Origin: Ochrobactrum sp. CGA5
GTDB taxonomy: Bacteria > Pseudomonadota > Alphaproteobacteria > Rhizobiales > Rhizobiaceae
Reading direction: 5' to 3'
Length of the DNA stretch: 46,182 nt
Assembly (NCBI RefSeq): GCF_006345815.1
Contig: NZ_VCIG01000041.1
Coordinates: forward strand, 1 to 46,182
Under the pieces are notes generated by a model. The model searched no databases. It saw nothing but the letters and a program-made list of their open reading frames with translations, and was not told the DNA's origin. Within the stretch, counting starts at the first letter, position 1; each line of letters opens with the position of its first letter. This document shows positions 25,531-33,115 of the stretch, in pieces. Position numbers and translations under genes: made by a program.

Positions 25531-26421
25531 ATGGATCGTTGGCAAGCAATGCGGATATTCGTGAAGGTCGCAGAAACCGAGAGCTTTGCAGAAACTGCCC
25601 GCCACCTGCATATGAGCGCGCCTGCAGTGACACGCGCCGTCGCTTCGCTCGAGAGGCTCATCGGAGCGCGTCTGTTCGTACGAACGACGCGCTCGGTAAA
25701 GATGACCGAGGCAGGGTCACGCTATTTCGAGGATTGCCGCCGGATTCTTGCGGACATCGCTGAAGCAGAGGCCGCAGCGGGAGGCTCCGATGCCACGCCG
25801 ACGGGAACGCTTTCCCTGACCGCTTCAGTGTTGTTTGGCCAAATGCATGTGCTTCCGATCGTGATGCAATATCTCGACGCTTATCCCGCAATGAAGGCCA
25901 AGACCCTTTTCGTTGATCGTCCCGTCAACATTGTCGATGAAGGGATCGATGTGGCGGTCCGTATCGGCCGTCTCCCGGACTCGGGTCTTTCAGCCATAAA
26001 GGTCGGCACTGTCCGGCGTGTTATCTGCGGATCGCCGGGCTATTTCGAGCGTTATGGCATTCCGAATACTCCAGCGGACCTCAAGGATCACCGCATCGCC
26101 GCCTCAACAGGCGCCTGGGCCTCACCTGAATGGCGGTTCGCCAACGAACAGCGCGTGACAATCGATGCCACCCTCCAATGCAACACCAACGAAGCGGCAA
26201 TCACGTTCGCACGACAAGGCCGGGGGCTGACCAGAGTTCTCCACTACCAGATCGAACCGGCACTCATGGCAGCAGATCTGCAGATCGTACTCAGCGAGTA
26301 TGAAGAGCCGCCAATACCCATCCATATCCTGCATCCAGAGGGGAGGTCCGCCTCAGCAAAGGTTCGCGCGTTCGTAGTTATCGCTAAAGCAGTCCTTCGT
26401 GAGAATCGTTTTCTCAACTGA
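25531..26421 (+). CDS. LysR-family transcriptional regulator
   Basis: The 296-residue regulator has the LysR helix-turn-helix in its first 60 residues (MRIFVKVAETESFAETARHL, MSAPAVTRAVASLE) and belongs to the AaeR/PecT-like group judged by LFVRTTRSVKMTEAG and VDEGIDVAVRIGRLPDSGL. GGAGG precedes the ATG at seven bases. It is not divergent from any neighbour; the perfect palindrome 180 bases upstream is a possible control site. Its target could be the GST/oxidoreductase genes to the left, but nothing proves it. Confidence 0.93.
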   Translation: MDRWQAMRIFVKVAETESFAETARHLHMSAPAVTRAVASLERLIGARLFVRTTRSVKMTEAGSRYFEDCRRILADIAEAEAAAGGSDATPTGTLSLTASVLFGQMHVLPIVMQYLDAYPAMKAKTLFVDRPVNIVDEGIDVAVRIGRLPDSGLSAIKVGTVRRVICGSPGYFERYGIPNTPADLKDHRIAASTGAWASPEWRFANEQRVTIDATLQCNTNEAAITFARQGRGLTRVLHYQIEPALMAADLQIVLSEYEEPPIPIHILHPEGRSASAKVRAFVVIAKAVLRENRFLN

Positions 26422-26432
26422 ATCCTCTTGCG

Positions 26433-26455
26433 GAGACGTCAGTCTGTGACGTCTC
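26433..26455. terminator. Hairpin between two convergent LysR genes
   Basis: GAGACGTCA-GTCTG-TGACGTCTC is a perfect nine-base stem with a five-base loop. It lies between the stops of the converging LysR genes (26421 and 26511), where a bidirectional terminator is expected. T-rich tails are weak on both sides. Confidence 0.55.
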
Positions 26456-26510
26456 AGGCTTGTGCCGACCTGGCGGGTGCGACGGCATGACAATCAGCAT
26501 CTGGAAATCG

Positions 26511-27392
26511 TCAGGTTTGTTTCCGAAACCAATCCAGCAGCGTCGTGAGCCGTTCTTTTGCCGGATGGCTCGTGAGGAAAACCGCCCAGTAGGTTGGCCC
26601 CGGCAAGGCGATGTCCGACAGCCGCAGGAGCGCGCCTGTCTTCAATTGATCTCCGACGAGATGTTCCGAGGCGAGCACGGCTCCCTGGCCCGCCAGAGCG
26701 GCGTCCAAAGCGTGGACTTCTTCGGAAAATGTCTGGCTGGGTTTTGGTAAAGCGCCGTCTGCCCGTGCATGGGCCTGCCACCGCTCCCAGTTCGGCGCAT
26801 TAGCCGCTCCCGATCTCCAGCGATAGTGCAGTAACGGGAGGGCGAGGACTTGATCCGGCGAAAGCAGCTCTGTGCCCGACAGCAGCCCGGAAGCGCAAAC
26901 GGGTATGAGGCGGTCTGGAAATAGCCGATGCCATTCGGCATCCGTGCCGGGACGCTCGGCATAGCGTATCGCCATGTCGATGCCCGACGCATGCAAGTCC
27001 GCAACGCGGTCATCCGCCTCGATGGCGACGCTCAATCCTGTCTGCTCGCGCAGTCGCGGGAGACGAGGCATCAACCACCTGCTGGCAAAAGCCATGGTGA
27101 CGGAAAGGCGCAGCGGGCCATCCTGACGGTCTGACAACTGCTCAATGGAGGTTGCGATGCGATCGAGGGAATCCCTGAGCACCGGAAACAGTTGTTCGCC
27201 CGCAGGTGTAAGGCGCACCGGGCGCGGATAGCGCCGAAATAGCTCGACGCCGAGAATCTCCTCCAGTTGTCGCACCTGATGGCTGATAGCCGTCGGTGTC
27301 AGATGCAGCTCCTCGGCCGCAGCTGAGAAATGCAGATGCCGGGCCGCTGCCTCGAAGGCTCGCAGGCCGTGGAGCGGTGGAAGCTTTCGCAT
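26511..27392 (-). CDS. LysR-family regulator, GcvA-like
   Basis: A 293-residue protein of the GcvA-like LysR group: MRKLPPLHGLRAFEAAARHL, then FSAAAEELHLTPTAISHQ and LFRRYPRPVRLTPAGEQL. The later domain carries MAIRYAERPG near residue 140. The start at 27392 follows a GGAGG at seven bases; the longer frame to 27512 runs into the divergent promoter region and is rejected. It is divergent from the SMR operon at 27528, and a 19-base palindrome lies between them, so it most likely regulates that operon. Confidence 0.93.
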   Translation of the reverse strand: MRKLPPLHGLRAFEAAARHLHFSAAAEELHLTPTAISHQVRQLEEILGVELFRRYPRPVRLTPAGEQLFPVLRDSLDRIATSIEQLSDRQDGPLRLSVTMAFASRWLMPRLPRLREQTGLSVAIEADDRVADLHASGIDMAIRYAERPGTDAEWHRLFPDRLIPVCASGLLSGTELLSPDQVLALPLLHYRWRSGAANAPNWERWQAHARADGALPKPSQTFSEEVHALDAALAGQGAVLASEHLVGDQLKTGALLRLSDIALPGPTYWAVFLTSHPAKERLTTLLDWFRKQT

Positions 27393-27423
27393 CGATAGAC
27401 CTCCAGAGACTAAGTATTGTCTA

Positions 27424-27442
27424 GGATGAATCTGATTCATCC
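27424..27442. promoter_or_regulatory. 19-base palindrome, likely LysR operator
   Basis: GGATGAAT-CTG-ATTCATCC is a perfect inverted repeat in the 135-base region between the divergent LysR gene and the SMR operon. It contains the interrupted dyad expected for LysR-type recognition sites (T-N11-A with dyad symmetry). It lies about 85 bases upstream of the first SMR start, a typical position for activation. Confidence 0.65.
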
Positions 27443-27527
27443 AGCTCCTGAGATATACGCTTTGGCCAGTTTTTTCCACGCCTGATAATTTCAAAGCAAT
27501 TCCAACCAGCAATGAAAGGAAAATTCG

Positions 27528-27848
27528 ATGAGCTGGCTATATCTTGGAGCTGCCGTAATCTTTGAAATCGCCGTTGCGATCAGTGCCGGGAAGGCGAAAG
27601 GTTTTACGCATGTCGGGTGGACCGCCGTAACTCTCGTCAGCGGCGCAATCGCCACCTTTTTCCTCAGTCTCGCGCTGCTTACCTTCGATGTTGGCGTTGG
27701 TTACGCCATCTGGACCTCGGTCGCGGGCGTCGGAATCGTCGTCCTTGGGGCGCTGTTCTTCGGCCAGCAATTGAACATGAAGAAGCTGCTCGGAATCGCC
27801 CTCGTTATCGGCGGGGTCGTCGGCCTGCGCCTTAGCGGCGCGGCATAG
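27528..27848 (+). CDS. Small multidrug resistance (SMR) family transporter, subunit 1
   Basis: This 106-residue inner-membrane protein has four hydrophobic helices and the SMR membrane Glu (E13 in LGAAVIFEIAVAIS). The GVGYAIWTSVAGVGIVVLG stretch is the family signature. AAAGGA precedes the ATG. It is followed after 49 bases by a second SMR gene, suggesting a heterodimeric exporter of the YkkCD type. Substrates of such pairs include guanidinium and quaternary amines. I saw no ykkC riboswitch in the leader. Confidence 0.92.
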   Translation: MSWLYLGAAVIFEIAVAISAGKAKGFTHVGWTAVTLVSGAIATFFLSLALLTFDVGVGYAIWTSVAGVGIVVLGALFFGQQLNMKKLLGIALVIGGVVGLRLSGAA

Positions 27849-27897
27849 CAAGCACTTTTCCTCCACCCATCCCCTTCCGATCTAAAAGGATACTGAA

Positions 27898-28272
27898 ATG
27901 ACAAATACAATCGAACAGCCGCAAAGCAGCGGACGCGCATGGACCATGTTGATGCTCGCGAGCGCCTTCGAAATTGGCTATGCGCTCAGCGTCGGCGGCA
28001 GCCAAGCCTTTACGGTCCTGAGTTGGTCCGTGGCCGCTCTGCTTTTCTTCCTGCTTACGCTTTACTTCCTCAGCGCCGCCTTGCGGACCATCGATGTGGG
28101 AATTGGCTACGCTGTATGGGCGGGCATCGGCTCCGTCGGCGCGGCCGCGGCAGGCGCGGTCCTTCTCGACCAGCCGCTGACGCTGATGCAGGCATGCTGG
28201 CTCGCGGTTATCATCGCTGGGGTCGTCTGGTTGAAGCTCTCCGACAGTCCGAAGCTCCAGGGGGCATCCTGA
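27898..28272 (+). CDS. SMR family transporter, subunit 2
   Basis: The 124-residue partner SMR protein has an extra hydrophilic N-terminal tail of about 14 residues before the first helix. The essential Glu is E25 (LASAFEIGYAL), and the signature is GIGYAVWAGIGSVGAAAAG. A C-terminal tail (KLSDSPKLQGAS) also extends beyond the usual length. Unequal tails fit a heterodimer with fixed opposite topologies. The deaminase start overlaps its stop (ATGA-type), so the three genes form one operon. Confidence 0.9.
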   Translation: MTNTIEQPQSSGRAWTMLMLASAFEIGYALSVGGSQAFTVLSWSVAALLFFLLTLYFLSAALRTIDVGIGYAVWAGIGSVGAAAAGAVLLDQPLTLMQACWLAVIIAGVVWLKLSDSPKLQGAS

Positions 28273-28757
28273 TGGTCGCCAGCACTTCATCCCGCCTGAC
28301 GCAGCTCATGGAGGAGGCCGTCGCCTTCTCCATGGAGCATGTCCACGAAGGCGGCATTCCATTCACCGCCTTCGTTGTCGATCACAAAGGCCAGATCCTC
28401 GGGCGCGGGGTCAACCGTGTGCGGGCCCATCACGATCCCACCGCTCATGCCGAGGTCGAGGCAATACGTGATGCCTGCCGCATGCACGGCACGACCCATC
28501 TGACCGGAGCGACGTTGCTCGCGTCGGGAGAACCGTGCGCCATGTGCTACATGAGTGTGCGTAGTGCAGGAATTTCGCAAGTCTTCTTTGCTGTCGACCG
28601 TGACGAGGCCGCTGCGCATGGCTTCGATTATCGCGGCAGCTATCGTCTTTTCGCCGATGACCCTCAAACATGGCAATCGCCTAACGTGAGCAAGCTTGCT
28701 GTATCGACGGGATTGAAGCCTTTTCTGGCGTTTCATCCCGAACGGCGGGCTCTATAG
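28272..28757 (+). CDS. Guanine deaminase-like cytidine/deoxycytidylate deaminase family enzyme
   Basis: A 161-residue zinc deaminase. The metal and catalytic residues are HAE (H59, E61) in DPTAHAEVEAIRDAC and PCAMC (C89, C92). The pattern around HAE and the AAAHGFDY segment after PCxxC resemble bacterial guanine deaminase more than cytidine or tRNA deaminases. It is translationally coupled to the SMR pair. This suggests that the exporter handles a purine- or guanidine-related compound, or that the deaminase detoxifies a heterocycle. That link is inference. Confidence 0.85.
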   Translation: MVASTSSRLTQLMEEAVAFSMEHVHEGGIPFTAFVVDHKGQILGRGVNRVRAHHDPTAHAEVEAIRDACRMHGTTHLTGATLLASGEPCAMCYMSVRSAGISQVFFAVDRDEAAAHGFDYRGSYRLFADDPQTWQSPNVSKLAVSTGLKPFLAFHPERRAL

Positions 28758-29211
28758 GATCGCGCCTTTGCGAACTCAGCCTTCGGACGAAACCTCTGAT
28801 CCTGACAGCAAGAGACGTGCCCATCGCCTGGTATTGGCAGCTATTCCTCACAACGCTTTGCCTTGTCTTGCGGCCGGGCGTAGTCGGCGAGTCGCTTTTC
28901 GTCTTAAGACAGACGACAAGGCCGCAGCGGCGGCGGCCTTGTCCCGATCAGTCATCCCTTTTTCAAACGCTGCATGCCTGCGGCTAGCGTCCAAAGCGCG
29001 CGATTAAGGCCGACATTCTGATCAATGCCATTTATGGATCGCGCTTGCGTGCGGCGAATGCGACCATCCGACGCCAGCCGCCGCCCCAGCAAACCGCCTC
29101 GGACAAGATTCTCCCGAATGACGTTGAAAGCCGTCCAGGGGTCTTGATGGTTATCCTCGCGGCGGCGCGGGACAATGATCCGATCGGGCCTGATGGGGCT
29201 TTCTCCGCTCA
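28758..29211. other. Gap between convergent units, with a possible minus-strand gene relic
   Basis: No confident gene. On the minus strand a frame ending at 28952 contains DPWTAFNVIRENLVRGGLL and NGIDQNVGLNRALWTLAAGM, which read like genuine protein but have no start of their own and no family I can name. It could be the tail of a lost gene. The hairpin at 28915-28943 closes the deaminase operon. Confidence 0.35.
28915..28943. terminator. Strong GC-rich hairpin after the SMR/deaminase operon
   Basis: GACAAGGCCGC and its exact complement flank a seven-base loop (AGCGGCG), giving an eleven-base perfect stem. A CCCTTTTT run follows about 13 bases after the stem, so it may act as a terminator for the operon at 27528-28757. 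Confidence 0.6.
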
Positions 29212-29541
29212 CTATGCTGGCGCGAGCTTGAGCGCCACGATGCCGACAACGATCAGCGCAACGCCGCCGAGCCGCATCAGGTTGATCGTCTCGCCGAACA
29301 GCGCGATGCCGAGCAGCACCGTTCCGGCTGCGCCGATGCCGGTCCATATCGCATAGGCGTTGCCGACCGGCAGAACCTCCAGCACCCGGCCGAGCAGATA
29401 GACGAAGGCGGCGAGTAACGCGAGAGACAGGATCGTCCAGCCGGGGCGTGTGTAGCCTTCGGCATATTTCATCGAGATCGCCCAGGCCACGTCGAGAAAG
29501 CCGGCGATGATCAGCAGCAGCCATGCAAGACCCTGGCTCAT
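29212..29541 (-). CDS. SMR family transporter (SugE/Gdx-like) with Asp in place of the membrane Glu
   Basis: The 109-residue protein has four hydrophobic helices and is closest to SugE/Gdx: WLLLIIAGFLDVAWAISMKY, VLPVGNAYAIWTGIGAAG and LRLGGVALIVVGIVALKL-type ending. Position 17 is Asp (FLDVAW) where SMR proteins have the essential Glu. It starts 25 bases after the GST stop, so the two are probably co-transcribed. ATG 29541 or 29544 may be used; the ribosome binding site is weak. The acid swap should lower the carboxylate pKa and could change coupling or substrate. Confidence 0.9.
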   Translation of the reverse strand: MSQGLAWLLLIIAGFLDVAWAISMKYAEGYTRPGWTILSLALLAAFVYLLGRVLEVLPVGNAYAIWTGIGAAGTVLLGIALFGETINLMRLGGVALIVVGIVALKLAPA

Positions 29542-29566
29542 CATTGCATCGCCAGCGGTTCTGCCA

Positions 29567-30193
29567 TCACGACGCCACCTTCATGCCTTCGGCGTGCATC
29601 GCCTCCCGTACGGCGGGACGTTCCCCGACCCGAGCCTGGAAATTGCGCAGATGCGGGAAGGCGGCAAGATCGACCTTGGCGAAATCCGACCATCCGACAA
29701 TCGTGAACAAGTAGGCGTCGGCGGCGGTGAAGGTTTCGCCGAGCAGGAAGGGGCCGGCTGCCGCCAGATGACGCTCAACATGGGCCAGCCGCTGGGCAAT
29801 CTTGGCACGCGCGACCTCCTGCGCCTGCACGCCATATTCCGGGTGGAACAGCCACGGGCTGAACATCTTGTGGAGTTCGGTGGCGATGAAATTAAGCCAG
29901 GATTGCAGCGCCACGCGCTCCGACGTGCCAGCGGCGGGGGCGAGCCCGGAGCCGGGCCTGAGGTCGGCGAGATATTGGACGATTGCGACGCCCTCCGTCA
30001 GCACCGAACCGTCGTCGAGGACCAGCGCCGGCACGTAGCCGCTCGGGTTCACGGCCGTATAGTCGTCACCATTTCCAGTGACATGCGGCGATTTCCTGAT
30101 GTCCACACGCTCCAGATCGAGCGGGACACTGGCTTCGCACGCCACGATATGCGGCGAGAGCGAGCAGGTGCCGGTGGCGTAGTAGAGTTTCAT
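29567..30193 (-). CDS. Glutathione S-transferase, GstA-like (beta class)
   Basis: The 208-residue protein matches bacterial beta-class GST: MKLYYATGTCSLSPHIVACE includes the reactive Cys10, VPALVLDDGSVLTEGVAIVQ is the glutathione-binding segment, and FLLGETFTAADAYLFTIVGW is the C-terminal capping box. AGGAG lies before the ATG. It is divergent from the LysR at 30324 and leads the operon with the SMR gene. It probably conjugates or reduces electrophiles in the cytosol or periplasm. Confidence 0.95.
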   Translation of the reverse strand: MKLYYATGTCSLSPHIVACEASVPLDLERVDIRKSPHVTGNGDDYTAVNPSGYVPALVLDDGSVLTEGVAIVQYLADLRPGSGLAPAAGTSERVALQSWLNFIATELHKMFSPWLFHPEYGVQAQEVARAKIAQRLAHVERHLAAAGPFLLGETFTAADAYLFTIVGWSDFAKVDLAAFPHLRNFQARVGERPAVREAMHAEGMKVAS

Positions 30194-30323
30194 GGTCCAA
30201 TCTCCTGAAGCTTGTAGCCTGATGTCGAAGCCAATCTAGCGCCAGCGGAAGCGCAAGGCTCATTGGCATTTCGCCAGCGGCGCTTGCGTGACTGCAAGCG
30301 AAGAAGATGCTATTCCTGTCAGC

Positions 30324-31262
30324 ATGGACGATTGGAACGAAGTCAGGCTCGTGCTGGCGGTTCAGCGCGCCGGCAGCCTGACGGCGGCGGCGCTAGCGCT
30401 CGGCATCGACCACTCCACCGCCTTCCGCCGCCTGAAAGCGCTGGAGGAACGGCTCGGCGTGCGGCTGTTCGAGCGGCTTCCGGCCGGCGCTTATCAGACG
30501 ACCGAGGCAGGCGCGCGCATGGCTGCCGGCGCCGAGCGCATGGAGGACGAGGCGCTGGCGCTCGACCGAGACATCTCGGGCCGTGATCGTCGTCTGTGCG
30601 GACGCCTGAAGGTCACGTCATCCGAGACGCTGGCCTACAGCCGATTGACAACGCATCTCGCTGCGTTCCGGCACGCCCATCCCGGCATCGTCGTGGAACT
30701 TGCGATCGACAATCGCGTGCTCAGCCTTTCGCGCCGCGAGGCCGACATCGCGTTGCGGCCGATCCGTCCGAAGGAAGGCGATCTCTGGGGGCGCAAGCTG
30801 TCGCGCATCGCCTGGGCGCTCTATGCCAACGCGACCTATCTCGACGCCAACGGTGGCCCGCTCTCAACCGCCAGCGACGTGGATCGCCATGCACTTATCG
30901 GCTGGGAGGAACCTGCCTCGGGCATCGCCGCGGCCGACTGGCTTTCGCAGGCAGCCCCCTCGGAGGCGTTCGTTTATCGCACGAACAGCCTTGTCAACCA
31001 GCTCGTCGCAGCGAAGGCCGGCATCGGACTGGCGCTGCTGCCCTGTTATCTCGGCGACAGCGAGGCCGGTGTGACAAGAGCCGTGCCGGAGCCGGTCGCC
31101 GAATTGAGCGGCGAACTCTGGATCGTCACCCATGCCGATCTCAAGGGGACGGCGCGCGTGCGGGCCTTCTTCGATCTCGTCGGCGAAGGGTTGGCGCGCG
31201 AGCGGGAATTGTTTGAGGGTGCGGCCAACTCGTATGCAATGGGCCGCGCTATCGCTACCTGA
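30324..31262 (+). CDS. LysR-family transcriptional regulator
   Basis: This protein of 312 residues from ATG 30324 (a GTG at 30288 would add twelve) has the LysR helix-turn-helix: DDWNEVRLVLAVQRAGSLTA, then ALGIDHSTAFRRLKALEERL, and LFERLPAGAYQTTEAG. The central domain has RREADIALRPIRPKEGDLWG. It is divergent from the GST-SMR operon, separated by 130 bases, and is the likely regulator of that operon. No clear ribosome binding site is seen at either start. Confidence 0.92.
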   Translation: MDDWNEVRLVLAVQRAGSLTAAALALGIDHSTAFRRLKALEERLGVRLFERLPAGAYQTTEAGARMAAGAERMEDEALALDRDISGRDRRLCGRLKVTSSETLAYSRLTTHLAAFRHAHPGIVVELAIDNRVLSLSRREADIALRPIRPKEGDLWGRKLSRIAWALYANATYLDANGGPLSTASDVDRHALIGWEEPASGIAAADWLSQAAPSEAFVYRTNSLVNQLVAAKAGIGLALLPCYLGDSEAGVTRAVPEPVAELSGELWIVTHADLKGTARVRAFFDLVGEGLARERELFEGAANSYAMGRAIAT

Positions 31263-31466
31263 TGTCCTGGAAACGGCAGAATTCCGATCGGTCCCGACGT
31301 ATATGATCGTACTGCCGATGTCTGGTGCCCTGTCTTCAGGCAGAGCGTGGAGCGGTTGGCATCGCTAGCCGCATGAGCGCTGAAACAAAGACGAACGCCC
31401 CCGCCGGAGCGGAGGCCGTGCGCATACATTGGATCAGGATGTGTGAGAGCCTTAAAATGGAGGTCC

Positions 31467-32387
31467 TTAAGCACCCTGATCACCATATTCCTGGCTGGTC
31501 AGCAGATCGGCAAGTTTCTGCGCTGCGGGCCCAAGTGCCTCGTCCCGACGGTGGGCGACATAAGCGCTGGATGTAATCTCCCCATTGCGGCCCATGGCGC
31601 TAACATTGAGGCGCGCGAGCGTTCCCTGTTCCAAATCCCTCTCAACGAGCCAATGGGGGAGCCGCCCCCAGCCTGCTCCCCCCAGGATGAGATGGTGCTT
31701 GGTATCCTGCGTGTTGACGCGACAGGTCTGTGAAGAAACCACTCCGAAATCCCGGCCCGCCGATATGTCGGACGGGTCGGTCAGAACGATCTGGAGATGA
31801 TCGGCAACATCCATCAGCTCCAGTGGTTGGTCCGCATGGCGGTGGGCCAGCGGATGGTTTGAAGCGACGACCGCGACCTGGCTGATGGCTATCAGCGGCT
31901 CGAACTTGATGCGGGGGTCGCGGAAATCTTCACCGACCATCACAGCAAGCGCACAACGGCTCTTCCTGAGCGCATCAAGCGGACCGCCCATAGCCTCCGA
32001 CCAGACGCGGACGGCAACGGCAGGGTAATCGTGTCGCATCCGTGAGATCGCGCGTGCGACCTCCTGCATGGGAAAGAGTGTATCGACGGAAATCGCGAGT
32101 TCCGTTTCGACACCATGCGCAAAACCGCGCGCCTGGGCGCGCAATACGTCCACGCGCAGAATGATGTCGCGTGCGTTGCCGAGCAATACCTGCCCCTGCA
32201 GTGTCAAGGCCGGCTTGTAGCCGGAACGGTCGAATAGTTCCACGCCAAGTGCGGCCTCAAGGTTGGCGATGGTGGCGCTGACGCCCGACTGGACGCGTGA
32301 AAGCTTCTGGGCTGCGGAGCGGAAGCTGCCGCTGTCGGCAATCGTTACGAAAGTCCGGATCTGATCGAGCGTAAGGGCATCCAGCAT
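31467..32387 (-). CDS. LysR-family transcriptional regulator
   Basis: The 306-residue regulator opens LDALTLDQIRTFVTIADSGS, FRSAAQKLSRVQSGVSATIA, a typical LysR helix-turn-helix. It has AALGVELFDRSG and a ligand domain with LDALRKSRCALAVMVGEDF. It is divergent from wrbA with about 100 AT-rich bases between them, including the repeated TATATCA at 32408 and again about ten bases on. It most likely controls the wrbA-MFS-VOC-VOC-CMD operon in response to quinones or related compounds. Confidence 0.93.
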   Translation of the reverse strand: MLDALTLDQIRTFVTIADSGSFRSAAQKLSRVQSGVSATIANLEAALGVELFDRSGYKPALTLQGQVLLGNARDIILRVDVLRAQARGFAHGVETELAISVDTLFPMQEVARAISRMRHDYPAVAVRVWSEAMGGPLDALRKSRCALAVMVGEDFRDPRIKFEPLIAISQVAVVASNHPLAHRHADQPLELMDVADHLQIVLTDPSDISAGRDFGVVSSQTCRVNTQDTKHHLILGGAGWGRLPHWLVERDLEQGTLARLNVSAMGRNGEITSSAYVAHRRDEALGPAAQKLADLLTSQEYGDQGA

Positions 32388-32488
32388 GATCTATTCTCAT
32401 GATCGTCTATATCATTTTTATATCACTTATTTCGCTCATCCATTTGATGCAACCTTTCGCTCAATGAAATCAATGAGAGGTCAACGAG

Positions 32489-33115
32489 ATGACGAAGGTG
32501 CTGGTGCTTTACTATTCCTCCTATGGGCATATCGAGACGATGGCTTCGGCCGTGGCTAATGGCGCGCGTGAGGCGGGTGCGACGGTGGCGATCAGGCGGG
32601 TGCCTGAGCTTGTTCCCGAAGCGGTTGCTGCAAAGTCCGGATACAAGGTCGACCAGTCCGCGCCCGTCGCAACGGTGGCCGAACTCGCGGATTATGACGC
32701 CATCATCATCGGAACGCCGACCCGCTTCGGCAATATGGCGTCCCAGATGAAGAACTTTCTCGACCAGACCGGCGGGCTCTGGTTCGAGGACAAGCTGGTC
32801 GGAAAAGTAGGCAGCGTCTTCACCTCGACCGGCAGCCAGCATGGCGGGCAGGAAACAACGATTCTGTCCACCCAGACCGTTCTGTTCCACCTCGGCATGA
32901 TCATTGTCGGTTTGCCCTACAGCTTCAAGGGCCAGATGCGGATGGACGAAATCACCGGCTGCTCGCCCTATGGTGCATCGACGCTGGCCGATGATGGTCA
33001 GGGAGGGCACCGTGAGGTCAGTGAAAACGAGCTGGAGGGCGCGCGCTTCCAGGGTCGCCATGTCGCCGGGATCGCGGCCGCCCTCGTGGCCGGGTACGCG
33101 GCAAGGGGCTCGTGA
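32489..33115 (+). CDS. wrbA: NAD(P)H:quinone oxidoreductase, WrbA family
   Basis: A 208-residue flavodoxin-like enzyme that reduces quinones by two electrons. Marks: [17 protein letters not shown] (FMN phosphate loop), [20 protein letters not shown] (family-specific loop), [16 protein letters not shown] and the C-terminal [10 protein letters not shown] and [24 protein letters not shown] precedes the ATG. It is the first gene of a five-gene operon and is probably induced through the divergent LysR. Confidence 0.95.
   Translation: MTKVLVLYYSSYGHIETMASAVANGAREAGATVAIRRVPELVPEAVAAKSGYKVDQSAPVATVAELADYDAIIIGTPTRFGNMASQMKNFLDQTGGLWFEDKLVGKVGSVFTSTGSQHGGQETTILSTQTVLFHLGMIIVGLPYSFKGQMRMDEITGCSPYGASTLADDGQGGHREVSENELEGARFQGRHVAGIAAALVAGYAARGS

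Noticed and set aside
27393..27527. Possible guanidine (ykkC) riboswitch before the SMR operon
   Set aside because: The leader is only about 135 bases, shared with a divergent gene, and I could not find the conserved ykkC core; the dyad is better explained as a LysR site.
30596..31216. Plus-strand frame of 206 codons inside the LysR gene
   Set aside because: Alternative frame of a clear LysR gene; Arg-rich composition typical of shadow frames.
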